The notes beneath the pieces were generated by a model. The model did not search any database. It was not told the DNA's origin and was given only the letters and a program-made list of their open reading frames with translations. Of a DNA stretch of 64,000 nucleotides, positions 53,983 through 62,369 are shown piece after piece. Position 1 is the first letter of the stretch; each line of letters starts with the position of its first letter. The position numbers and the translations under genes were made by a program. This stretch comes from Bacillota bacterium (GTDB taxonomy: Bacteria > Bacillota > Clostridia > Oscillospirales > Ruminococcaceae): the NCBI GenBank assembly GCA_023421245.1, contig JAEZTV010000031.1, positions 18,491-82,490 of the forward strand, read 5' to 3'.

Positions 53983-55164
53983 ATGAAGACGATTGAGCTG
54001 CCGCAGTACGTGCTTAGAATACTCGATACGCTAAAAAAGGCGGGCCATCGGGGCTACGTCGTGGGAGGATGCGTTCGTGATGCGCTGATGGGGAACACCC
54101 CGGGCGATTATGACGTTACCACGGATGCTGCCCCCGAACGGGTCCGCTCTCTTTTTGAGCACACCATCCCAACGGGCGAGCGCTTTGGTACGATTACGGT
54201 GCTCATCGACCGTACAGCGGTAGAGGTTACAACGTTTCGCACCGAAAGCGGATATGCAGACAATCGCCGTCCGGCACTGGTGGCGTACGACGCAACGCTT
54301 AAGGATGATCTGGCCAGACGCGATTTTACCATCAATGCCATTGCATACGCTCCCGAGGAAGGATTTATAGATCCCTACGGAGGCAGGGAGGATATCGCGG
54401 CGCAAACGGTGCGGTGTGTGGGCAAGCCGGAGGAACGGTTTTGTGAGGACGCACTTCGCATCCTGCGCGGAGTGCGGTTTTGTGCTACCCTTGGCTTTAC
54501 CGCAGAAAGCGGCACGTTGCTTGCCATGATTCAAAACGCGCCGCGGCTGAGGAACATCAGCGCACAGCGGATACGTGATGAGCTAGCGCGCGTGGTGATG
54601 ACAGAGCATCCCGATTCGCTCAACATTATTTTAATGGCAGAGGGGCTTGCACACCTGTGCCTTAAGCCTTCTGAGGAGATTGCCCGCATCGCATATCTGC
54701 CGCGGATTTTTGCCGAGCGAATGACGGCCTTTCTGCTGCTGTGCTCTTATTGCTTTGCAGACAGCGTGTCGCTGCTGCGCCTGTCGCGGCGTGAGCAGAA
54801 AACCATCGCGGCCATCGCAGACCTTGTGGGCAAGCAGATGATGGCAGACCCCGTTCACCTAAAGCGATTGCTGTCGCAATACGAGATCGGCGACCTGCTT
54901 AGTGCGGTAAGGGTAAAGGGCGCGCTGTATGATGAAGAAAATACACTGGATTGCGTGGAAGAGATTCGGCGCATCGAACGCTCATCCGAGCCTTACCGCA
55001 CCGCACACCTTGCTGTAAACGGCAACGATATCCGCACGCTTGATATTGTACCGCCACAGCAAACGGGGCAGGTACTCTCTTTTTTACTCGGCTGTTGTAT
55101 CGGCAGCCCCGAGCTCAATGAGCGCGATACCTTGCTTGCGCTTGCAAAAAGCTACAGCGGTTAA
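53983..55164 (+). CDS. cca: CCA-adding enzyme / tRNA nucleotidyltransferase
   Basis: A 393-residue class II nucleotidyltransferase that adds or repairs the tRNA 3' CCA. The G-loop is GGCVRDALMG (residues 28-37) and the metal-binding aspartates are D42 and D44 (GDYDVTT). RRDFTINAIAY and EDALRILRGVRF complete the head and neck; the body is shorter than in many Firmicutes. ATG 53974 is in frame too; ATG 53983 has GGGATG upstream. A closely related poly(A) polymerase (pcnB) cannot be excluded by motif alone. Confidence 0.88.
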   Translation: MKTIELPQYVLRILDTLKKAGHRGYVVGGCVRDALMGNTPGDYDVTTDAAPERVRSLFEHTIPTGERFGTITVLIDRTAVEVTTFRTESGYADNRRPALVAYDATLKDDLARRDFTINAIAYAPEEGFIDPYGGREDIAAQTVRCVGKPEERFCEDALRILRGVRFCATLGFTAESGTLLAMIQNAPRLRNISAQRIRDELARVVMTEHPDSLNIILMAEGLAHLCLKPSEEIARIAYLPRIFAERMTAFLLLCSYCFADSVSLLRLSRREQKTIAAIADLVGKQMMADPVHLKRLLSQYEIGDLLSAVRVKGALYDEENTLDCVEEIRRIERSSEPYRTAHLAVNGNDIRTLDIVPPQQTGQVLSFLLGCCIGSPELNERDTLLALAKSYSG

Positions 55165-55234
55165 GTGTGTATAGATCGTGTTATTGAATGAAAATTACAT
55201 GATATCTCATTCTAACACAAATACAATATTATGT

Positions 55235-55274
55235 AAACGACACCCCGGCTCAGAAAACGGGATGTCGTTTTTTG
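55235..55274. terminator. Terminator between cca and convergent prfC
   Basis: Arms 55235-55247 and 55259-55271, with one mismatch, are followed by TTTTTTG on the plus strand and preceded by an A run on the minus side. Confidence 0.75.
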
Positions 55275-55293
55275 TGATTTTAAACTGTAAGGG

Positions 55294-56901
55294 TTAGCCC
55301 GTCACCGGTGGCGCAATCTCCAGAAACCGTACATCGCCATATTTCTCCTGTGTGCGTGCAAGCATCCATTCGTCGCGGAACAGAATGACCGGCCGCTGAT
55401 ATACGTCCTCCACAAGCGTCATGCTATCGAGATATCCAAGCATTTCGCGTGTAAACTTTGCGCCTTCTACCCATCTTGCACAGGCAAAGGGAAGCGGCGA
55501 GATGGTGATATCCACACCGTACTCGTTTTTCATGCGGTATTCGAGCACCTCAAACTGCAGCATACCCACCACGCCGATGGTCAGTGTTTCTACGCCAATA
55601 TCCGGCTGTTTAAAGATCTGTATCGCACCCTCCTCGGCAATCTGATGAACACCTTTGAGGAACTGCTTGCGCTTCGAGGCATCCTTGCTAAACACCTTGG
55701 CAAAATGCTCGGCGGCAAACAGCGGGATACTGTCGAACTTGATAGCCGGTTTGTGTACACACAGCGTATCGCCGATATGAAAGATGCCGGGGTCGAACAC
55801 ACCGATGATATCACCGGCATATGCCTCCTCCACCATGTTGCGATCCTGCGCAAAGAACTGCTGCGGTTGTGCAAGACGCACTGTCTTTTGGGCCCGGACA
55901 TGGTTGACGCTGATGCCTTTTTCAAACTTGCCCGAACAGATGCGGATAAACGCAACGCGGTCACGATGCGCGGGGTTCATATTGGCTTGAATCTTAAATA
56001 CAAAGCCGGAAAAATCGGTGTCGCTTGGCGCAACCCAAGTATCGCTTGCCTGGCGCTTACCCGGTGAGGGCGCTATGCGGATAAAATCCTCTAAAAACGG
56101 TTCAACACCAAAGTTGGTCATCGCACTGCCGAAGAACATAGGGGTAAGCTCGCCCGCAAGCACGCGCCGGGGGTCATAGTCCTCTCCGGCGGCATCAAGC
56201 AGCTCAATATCCTGACAGAGCTGTTGATGCAGTTCTTCCCCCAAAATCGCGCGGTACGCATCGTCTGTTACCGCACCCGTCTTGGCATGTGCAATCGACT
56301 GGCCGTGATGGGTCGATTCAAACAGCTCAATGCGGGATAACCGGCGGTTGTACACGCCCTTGAAGTTGCCGTCAATACCAATCGGCCAGTTCATGGGGTA
56401 GGAGCGGATGCCGAGCGTTTGCTCAATCTCTTCCATCAGATCAAACGGGTTTTTGCAGTAGCGGTCCATCTTGTTGACAAACGTAAAAATGGGTATGCCG
56501 CGCATACGGCACACATGAAACAGCTTCTTGGTCTGCTCCTCCACACCCTTAGCGCCGTCTATCAGCATCACCGCGCTGTCGGCTGCCGTCAATGTGCGGT
56601 AGGTGTCCTCACTAAAATCCTGATGCCCGGGGGTATCGAGAATGTTAATGCGAAAATCCTTGTAATCGAAGTTCAAAACGCTGGAGGTAACTGAAATTCC
56701 TCTTTGCTTTTCAATCTCCATCCAGTCGCTCACCGCGTGCTTTTGCGCCTTCCTCCCCTTGACCGTGCCCGCGAGATGGATTGCTCCTCCGTACAGCAAA
56801 AGCTTTTCGGTCATGGTAGTTTTACCTGCATCGGGGTGCGAGATAATCGCGAAGGTTTTCCTTCGCCCCACCTCTTTCGTTATTTCTTCTGTCAGACCCA
56901 T
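55294..56901 (-). CDS. prfC: Peptide chain release factor 3
   Basis: A 535-residue translational GTPase that recycles RF1/RF2 after termination. G1 is SHPDAGKTT (21-29), G2 lies in EKQRGISVTSSV, G3 is DTPGHQDFSEDT, and G4 is NKMD. Length and the AGTVKGRKAQKHAVSDW signature separate it from EF-G. ATG 56901 opens the gene. The promoter is at 56989-57016. RF3 is patchily present in Firmicutes. Confidence 0.95.
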   Translation of the reverse strand: MGLTEEITKEVGRRKTFAIISHPDAGKTTMTEKLLLYGGAIHLAGTVKGRKAQKHAVSDWMEIEKQRGISVTSSVLNFDYKDFRINILDTPGHQDFSEDTYRTLTAADSAVMLIDGAKGVEEQTKKLFHVCRMRGIPIFTFVNKMDRYCKNPFDLMEEIEQTLGIRSYPMNWPIGIDGNFKGVYNRRLSRIELFESTHHGQSIAHAKTGAVTDDAYRAILGEELHQQLCQDIELLDAAGEDYDPRRVLAGELTPMFFGSAMTNFGVEPFLEDFIRIAPSPGKRQASDTWVAPSDTDFSGFVFKIQANMNPAHRDRVAFIRICSGKFEKGISVNHVRAQKTVRLAQPQQFFAQDRNMVEEAYAGDIIGVFDPGIFHIGDTLCVHKPAIKFDSIPLFAAEHFAKVFSKDASKRKQFLKGVHQIAEEGAIQIFKQPDIGVETLTIGVVGMLQFEVLEYRMKNEYGVDITISPLPFACARWVEGAKFTREMLGYLDSMTLVEDVYQRPVILFRDEWMLARTQEKYGDVRFLEIAPPVTG

Positions 56902-56988
56902 ATAATATCTTCATCCTTTACTGTGTGCGTTTGTGGCATCTATCCGCATCATGCCGCCGGAATGGGCGGCCTTTTGGCATACCTTATT

Positions 56989-57016
56989 ATTATATATAAC
57001 ATTTGCGTCAAGTCAA
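56989..57016 (-). promoter_or_regulatory. Sigma-A promoter of prfC
   Basis: TTGACT (57016-57011) and TATAAT (56994-56989) on the minus strand are 16 bases apart. A GCCGCC/GGCGGC hairpin lies in the leader near 56953-56970. Confidence 0.6.
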
Positions 57017-57121
57017 TCGTGTGCAAGACATTTTTTATATTGGAACAAAACTGCCGTATGGCTTAAAAAAAGCGGCGGATTGGCCAAATTATACGCAGTA
57101 TGAAAAATACACAAATGCAGC

Positions 57122-57173
57122 TTGACAAATACTAGAGTAAAGTAGTATACTTTATATACCCCATGGGGGTATA
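57122..57173 (+). promoter_or_regulatory. csoR promoter and CsoR-type operator
   Basis: TTGACA (57122-57127) and TATACT (57146-57151) are 18 bases apart. The palindrome TATACCCCATGGGGGTATA (57155-57173) lies just downstream of the -10. It matches the G/C-tract-in-TA context of known CsoR operators, so copper-free CsoR should block transcription here. Confidence 0.85.
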
Positions 57174-57207
57174 TGTTTATTGCCGGATTTCAGGGGGAGG
57201 GATAGGG

Positions 57208-57564
57208 ATGGATACCAGCAACACCACCGTAACCAAGGATAATAATAAGCCCGAGTGCGGAACCTCCTGCTGTGCAGACGACACAAACGCACGCACAACG
57301 CATCGTGAAGAGAAGCTGCGCATGAATCTGCTCAAGCGATTAAACCGTGTAGAAGGCCAGATTCGGGGCGTAAAAGGCATGATAGAACGCGACGCGTATT
57401 GTGATGACGTACTCAACCAGATTGCAGCTGCCCGCGCGGCGCTTAAATCAATCAGCAGTCTGCTTCTTGAAAGCCACATCCACGGATGCTTGGTAGATAA
57501 AATCCGCCGCGGCGAGGATGAGGTGGTAGACGAGCTTCTGCTTACCATCAATAAGCTGTTGTAA
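57208..57564 (+). CDS. csoR: Copper-sensing repressor CsoR
   Basis: A 118-residue all-helical repressor. The Cu(I) ligands C65, H90 and C94 keep the family spacing (25 and 4 residues). The conserved RLNRVEGQIRGVKGM lies at 44-58. The N-terminal extension has three more cysteines (CGTSCC), which are unusual and could extend metal binding. ATG 57208 follows GGGGGAGGG; the frame opens at 57163 inside the operator. It starts a copper operon with copA and copZ. Confidence 0.93.
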   Translation: MDTSNTTVTKDNNKPECGTSCCADDTNARTTHREEKLRMNLLKRLNRVEGQIRGVKGMIERDAYCDDVLNQIAAARAALKSISSLLLESHIHGCLVDKIRRGEDEVVDELLLTINKLL

Positions 57565-57638
57565 TACGATAACCACGTATATAAGACTTAACGTCAGTAG
57601 TATTTCCTTTATTCTATATTCGAAAGGGCAAGATAGAA

Positions 57639-58157
57639 ATGAGTCAAAAAAACACCACCACACAAACAAAAAAACCACAATATCTTATTATGCTTGCAAT
57701 TATCGCGGGTACTCTCGTTCTATGGTTTTTCGTCAAGCTGTTTATCGGTATGGGAGCAAACGAGCTTAACAAACGGTACGAAGCGGTTGTTGATGCCGAT
57801 ATTGTGATAGAGGTTCGGGATATCAGCGAGAATGTATCCTTTTACCCGGCAACCATTAGCGGCACAGAGCTTGAGGTGCTTGCAGTCAAAGCGCCCGACG
57901 GCTCCCTTCGCACCGCATTTAATACCTGTCAGGTATGCTTTCGTTCGGGTAAGGGCTATTATACCCAAAAGGGAACACAGCTTGTGTGCGAAAACTGCGG
58001 AAATCGCTTTGCGCTCTCCGACATTGGTATCGCACACAGCGGTTGTAACCCAATCCCCATTACACCGGAGCTTAAAGCAACCGATGCCACTGCAATTACC
58101 ATACCGGTTGAAACCTTAACCGAGGCAAAGGCATTGTTTGCAAACTGGAAGCGCTAG
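57639..58157 (+). CDS. DUF2318-domain membrane-anchored protein
   Basis: A 172-residue protein with one N-terminal membrane segment (about residues 14-36) and a soluble DUF2318-type domain: C97/C100 (NTCQVCFRSGKGYY), C117/C120 (VCENCGNRF) and C136 (SGCNPIPI). The domain occurs in bacterial metal-uptake systems (e.g. Ftr-type iron transport) and is probably metal-binding. Its place between csoR and copA suggests it handles copper at the membrane face. It is not a standard member of such operons. Confidence 0.87.
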   Translation: MSQKNTTTQTKKPQYLIMLAIIAGTLVLWFFVKLFIGMGANELNKRYEAVVDADIVIEVRDISENVSFYPATISGTELEVLAVKAPDGSLRTAFNTCQVCFRSGKGYYTQKGTQLVCENCGNRFALSDIGIAHSGCNPIPITPELKATDATAITIPVETLTEAKALFANWKR

Positions 58158-58183
58158 ACACCGGAGAAAGAGTGAGGTAAATT

Positions 58184-60664
58184 ATGATAAGCAAGAAAGA
58201 AAACATACAAATTACCGGAATGACCTGTGCCGCCTGTGCCACACGGGTAGAACGTGCGGTAGCAAAGATCGACGGTGTCAGCCAAGCGTCTGTTAACATT
58301 GCAACAGAGCGTCTTTCTGTCACGTATGACGGTGATAAGCTTTCCCATGAACAGATTGCCGAGGTGGTTGTCTCAGCGGGCTATGGGGTAGCGGGGCAGA
58401 CCGAGCATAGCACCGTAACCATCCCAATTGGCGGCATGACCTGTGCGGCATGTTCGCAGCGGGTAGAGCGTGTACTCGGCAAGCTTTCTGGGGTAGCTTC
58501 TGCCGCGGTAAACCTTGCTGCCGAGCGCGCCGTTATAACGTACGACCCGCACACCATAAAGCTTCCGCAGCTTAAGCAGGCCATTGCAGATGCCGGCTAT
58601 CAGCCGCTTGAGATTGTGATGGATGCCGATGCAGACGAGCATAAGGCGCGCAAGGAGAAAGAGATTAACACACTCCGCCGGAAGTTTATTATCGCGGCAA
58701 TCTTTGCGCTGCCGCTGCTTTACATTGCGATGATTCCGATGATAAGTTGGCTGCCGTTCTCAGTTCCGGCGGCAATCCACCCCGATTATCATCCGCTGCG
58801 GTATGCGATTGCCCAGCTTATCCTCACCATTCCGGTGGTAGCGGTAGGATATCGCTTTTACACGGTAGGATTCAGGGCGCTGTTATCCCGCAGCCCCAAC
58901 ATGGATTCGCTTATTGCGGTCAGCACCACCGCGGCCATCGGTTACAGCATCTATTCGATCTACCGCATCACGCAGGGTGATGAACATGGCATCCACGGTC
59001 TCTATTTTGAGACAGCAGGCGTTATTATTGCGCTCATCCTGCTTGGCAAAACACTGGAATCAATCTCCAAGGGCAAAACCAGCGAGGCTATTAAAAAGCT
59101 GATGGGGCTTGCACCCAAAACCGCTACGGTTATTCGTAATGGGCAGGAGCAGGAACTCCCCATCGACGAGGTAGAGCTTGGCGATATCGTTGTAGTAAAA
59201 CCCGGCGAAAAGGTACCGGTAGACGGCGAGGTTGTAGAAGGATACACCGCGATTGATGAGTCGATGCTTACAGGCGAGAGTATGCCCATCGATAAAAAGG
59301 CGGGCGATAAGGTGTACGCGGCAAGCATGAACAAAAACGGATCGATCCGTTTTCGTGCCACCAAGGTGGGCGGCGATACCGCGCTTGCACAGATTATCAA
59401 GCTTGTTGAGGACGCACAGGGCTCCAAGGCACCCATTGCACAGCTTGCCGATGTGGTATCGGGCTACTTTGTTCCCATTGTAATCGGTATTGCGATTGCC
59501 GCGTTTGCGGCGTGGATGATTGGCGGCCAGACACTGACCTTCGCGCTGACAAAATTCATTTCGGTTCTTGTAATTGCCTGCCCCTGCGCACTGGGTCTTG
59601 CAACGCCCACCGCCATTATGGTTGGCACCGGCAAGGGTGCGGAGCTTGGTATCCTGATTAAAGGGGGAGAGGTGCTTGAGACCGCGCATAAGATAGATAC
59701 CATCGTGTTCGATAAAACGGGCACCATCACCGAGGGTAAGCCCGAAACAACCGACATCCTTCCGCATGGGGGGGTTGACGAGCAGCAGCTGCTCTTGCTT
59801 GCCGCAAGTGCCGAACAAGGCTCGGAGCATCCGCTTGGCGAAGCGATTATCCGCAAAGCCGCGCAGCGGGGACTTACGCTTTTCGCCGTGCAGCGGTTTG
59901 AGGCGCTCCCAGGTCATGGAATAGAGGTTCTGGTAAACGATAAGACGGTTCTCATCGGCAACCAAAAGCTTATGAATGACCGCGGCATACCGCTTGGCGA
60001 TAGCACAGCCCATGCCGACCGTCTTTCCTCTGAGGGGAAAACACCGATGTATGTTAGCGCAGACGGTCAGTTTGCGGGGATAATTGCGGTAGCAGACGTT
60101 GTAAAACAAAGCAGTGCACAAGCTATCCGTCAGCTGCAATCGATGGGTATTGAGGTTGCAATGATTACGGGCGACAACCGCAAGACCGCGCAAGCGATTG
60201 CAAAGCAGGTGGGTATCGGCACCGTGCTTGCCGAGGTGCTGCCGCAGGATAAATCCAGCGAGGTTAAAAAGCTGCAGGCGGCGGGCAAAAAGGTTTCGAT
60301 GGTGGGCGATGGCATCAATGACGCACCGGCCCTTGTGCAGGCGGATATTGGAATCGCCATCGGTTCCGGCACCGATGTAGCAATGGAGTCTGCCGACATC
60401 GTACTGATGAAGAGCGATTTATTGGACGTTGCCACCGCCATTCATCTGAGCAAGAGCACCATCCGCATCATCAAGCAGAACCTGTTTTGGGCGTTTGCTT
60501 ACAACGTAGCGGGCATCCCAATTGCTGCGGGCGTGCTCTACCTGTTCGGCGGGCCGCTGCTTAATCCGATGTTCGCCGCCGCAGCTATGTCGCTCAGCTC
60601 GGTGTCGGTGCTCACCAACGCACTGCGCCTTAAACGCTTTAAGCCGTATCACACTGATAGTTAA
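58184..60664 (+). CDS. copA: Copper-exporting P1B-type ATPase CopA
   Basis: An 826-residue Cu(I) exporter. Two N-terminal HMA domains bear CxxC metal sites (C15/C18 and C87/C90 in GMTCAAC). The transmembrane CPC motif is C466-P-C468 (ACPCALG), the phosphorylation aspartate is D510 (DKTGT), and GDGINDAPAL is the hinge. TGES is in the actuator domain (MLTGESMPIDK). The second gene after csoR, followed by copZ, fits a copper-resistance operon. Confidence 0.97.
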   Translation: MISKKENIQITGMTCAACATRVERAVAKIDGVSQASVNIATERLSVTYDGDKLSHEQIAEVVVSAGYGVAGQTEHSTVTIPIGGMTCAACSQRVERVLGKLSGVASAAVNLAAERAVITYDPHTIKLPQLKQAIADAGYQPLEIVMDADADEHKARKEKEINTLRRKFIIAAIFALPLLYIAMIPMISWLPFSVPAAIHPDYHPLRYAIAQLILTIPVVAVGYRFYTVGFRALLSRSPNMDSLIAVSTTAAIGYSIYSIYRITQGDEHGIHGLYFETAGVIIALILLGKTLESISKGKTSEAIKKLMGLAPKTATVIRNGQEQELPIDEVELGDIVVVKPGEKVPVDGEVVEGYTAIDESMLTGESMPIDKKAGDKVYAASMNKNGSIRFRATKVGGDTALAQIIKLVEDAQGSKAPIAQLADVVSGYFVPIVIGIAIAAFAAWMIGGQTLTFALTKFISVLVIACPCALGLATPTAIMVGTGKGAELGILIKGGEVLETAHKIDTIVFDKTGTITEGKPETTDILPHGGVDEQQLLLLAASAEQGSEHPLGEAIIRKAAQRGLTLFAVQRFEALPGHGIEVLVNDKTVLIGNQKLMNDRGIPLGDSTAHADRLSSEGKTPMYVSADGQFAGIIAVADVVKQSSAQAIRQLQSMGIEVAMITGDNRKTAQAIAKQVGIGTVLAEVLPQDKSSEVKKLQAAGKKVSMVGDGINDAPALVQADIGIAIGSGTDVAMESADIVLMKSDLLDVATAIHLSKSTIRIIKQNLFWAFAYNVAGIPIAAGVLYLFGGPLLNPMFAAAAMSLSSVSVLTNALRLKRFKPYHTDS

Positions 60665-60696
60665 TTTATAAATCTATGAATACTGGAGGAGTTTGC

Positions 60697-60903
60697 ATGA
60701 AAACAGTTACCATTCAGGTGGAGGGCATGTCCTGTGCCCATTGTCAAAACGCAGTAACCAAAGCCGTTGAATCGCTTGCGGGTGTTGAGCGGGTTGAGGT
60801 GAGTCTTACCGAAAAAACCGCAGTGGCCACGTTTGATGAATCGATTGTGTCGCTGGATGCTATCGAGGCCGCAATCAAGGATGAAGGATATCTTGTAGTA
60901 TAG
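60697..60903 (+). CDS. copZ: Copper chaperone CopZ
   Basis: A 68-residue HMA-fold chaperone with the C13-x2-C16 copper site (GMSCAHCQNAV). It delivers Cu(I) to CopA and possibly removes copper from CsoR. ATG 60697 has TGGAGGA upstream; an upstream in-frame ATG at 60676 lies before the ribosome site. It ends the copper operon before a strong terminator. Confidence 0.93.
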   Translation: MKTVTIQVEGMSCAHCQNAVTKAVESLAGVERVEVSLTEKTAVATFDESIVSLDAIEAAIKDEGYLVV

Positions 60904-60920
60904 CTTGTTATCAAACAAAA

Positions 60921-60963
60921 ACGCCGCCCATCCATTTGGTGTCAGCCAAAGGATGGGCGGCGT
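60921..60963. terminator. Bidirectional terminator after copZ
   Basis: Perfect 13-base arms (60921-60933 and 60951-60963), A-rich on the left, separate copZ from convergent tcdA. Confidence 0.85.
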
Positions 60964-60989
60964 TGTCATGATACGATACGAAAGCGTGT

Positions 60990-61745
60990 TTAAGCCAGCA
61001 GGTCCTTTACCACTTCACCTGCAAGAATGAGCCCCGCCACTGGCGGAACAAACGACATACTGCCGGGGATTTGGCGGCGTGCGGTGCAATGACGTTTCAC
61101 CCCGGGCGGACAGACACAACCCGTTTTGCAATCCGGGCTGTTCTCAGTACGGGGGGTAAGTGCGGGCTCTTTTGAGTAAACAACCTTCAGTGCCTTGATG
61201 CCGCGCGCGCGCAGCTCGCGGCGCATTATGCGCGCAAGGGGGCAGATCTCAGTTTTATATATATCAGTCACCTCAAAACGGGTGGGGTCAAGCTTGTTGC
61301 CCGCGCCCATAGCGCTGATGATTGGCACACCAAGGCGCGCAGCACGCGCAACAAGCTCAAGCTTTGCCGAAACTGTATCGATGGCGTCTACGATATAGCT
61401 GTACTGAGAAAGGTCGTATTCCTCCGCGTTATCCGTTGTATAAAAGCAGGAGAAGATCTCGACACGCGCGCTAGGGTTAATATCCAAGATGCGCTCACGC
61501 ATCACCTCGGTCTTTAATCTGCCAACGGTAGCGTGTGTAGCAATGAGCTGGCGGTTGATGTTGGTCAGGCATACCTTGTCATCATCAAACAGCGCAAACG
61601 AAGCGATTCCGCTGCGCGCAAGGGCCTCGACGGTATATGAACCGACACCGCCCAAACCAAACACCGCAACCGTTGCTCGGCCCAGCCGGTCAACGCCTTC
61701 TCCGCCAATTAGTAAGCGGGTTCTTGAAAATTGGTCTTGCTTCAT
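60990..61745 (-). CDS. tcdA: tRNA threonylcarbamoyladenosine dehydratase TcdA
   Basis: A 251-residue ThiF/E1-like ATPase that cyclises t6A37 of tRNA to ct6A. The nucleotide-binding motif is VAVFGLGGVGSYTVEAL (about residues 26-42), with NRQL (NINRQLIATHATVGR) and the cysteine-bearing EICPLARIMRREL. Length matches TcdA (CsdL/YgdL) better than MoeB. It works with SufE/CsdA-type sulfur relay in some hosts. Window also encodes mtaB and the end of a Sua5-type gene, both also acting at or toward t6A37. Confidence 0.92.
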   Translation of the reverse strand: MKQDQFSRTRLLIGGEGVDRLGRATVAVFGLGGVGSYTVEALARSGIASFALFDDDKVCLTNINRQLIATHATVGRLKTEVMRERILDINPSARVEIFSCFYTTDNAEEYDLSQYSYIVDAIDTVSAKLELVARAARLGVPIISAMGAGNKLDPTRFEVTDIYKTEICPLARIMRRELRARGIKALKVVYSKEPALTPRTENSPDCKTGCVCPPGVKRHCTARRQIPGSMSFVPPVAGLILAGEVVKDLLA

Positions 61746-61785
61746 GAATCAATGCTCCTTATTGTCGCAGATAAGGGAAGGTGTG

Positions 61786-62349
61786 TTACGCGACAAGCCC
61801 TGTCAGCGTACGCATTGCAAGAATAGTTTCCTGAATCAATTCATCGAGCGGCCAGCCCAGCATTTCCGCACCGCGCTCAATCACCTCGCGGGAGCATCCC
61901 GCTGCAAAGCCGCGCGTCTTATATTTTTTCTTAACCGATTTCAGTTCCAGATCCATTACGCTTTTGGAGGGGCGCATCAGCGCTGCAGCGCCAATCAGTC
62001 CGGTCAGCTCATCTACAGCATACAGCACCTTTTCCATAGTATGCTCCGGTTTAATGTCCACCGTAATCTCGTACCCGTGGCTTGCCACAGCGCGGATAAT
62101 GCGCTCATCCACGCCCTGCCCTTGCAAAATCTCCTGCGCCTTGATGCAGTGCTGCTCGGGGTAAAGCTCAAAATCAAGGTCATGCAGCAGCCCGACAATC
62201 CCCCAGAAATCAACCGCGTCCTGAAATCCGAGTTTTTGCGCAAAGTAACGCATAACACCTTCTACAATCTGCGCGTGTCGAAGATGAAACTCCTCTTGAT
62301 TATACTGCGAAAGCAACTCCCAAGCCTGGTCTCTTGTCATAATATTCAT
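61786..62349 (-). CDS. HD domain hydrolase
   Basis: A 187-residue HD-type phosphohydrolase. Metal ligands are in RHAQIVEGVMRYF (H), VGLLHDLDFELYPEQH (HD) and ELTGLIGA. Substrate unknown; members hydrolyse nucleotides or phosphorylated molecules. ATG 62349 is preferred with GGGA upstream; the frame opens at 62370, touching the stop of the MATE gene, so the two are co-transcribed on the minus strand. Confidence 0.82.
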   Translation of the reverse strand: MNIMTRDQAWELLSQYNQEEFHLRHAQIVEGVMRYFAQKLGFQDAVDFWGIVGLLHDLDFELYPEQHCIKAQEILQGQGVDERIIRAVASHGYEITVDIKPEHTMEKVLYAVDELTGLIGAAALMRPSKSVMDLELKSVKKKYKTRGFAAGCSREVIERGAEMLGWPLDELIQETILAMRTLTGLVA

Positions 62350-62369
62350 TGATATCCCACACTCCCTCA

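Noticed and set aside
59060..60193. 377-codon minus-strand frame inside copA
   Set aside because: It is opposite the copA coding sequence, which shows all P-type ATPase motifs; the translation has no domain.
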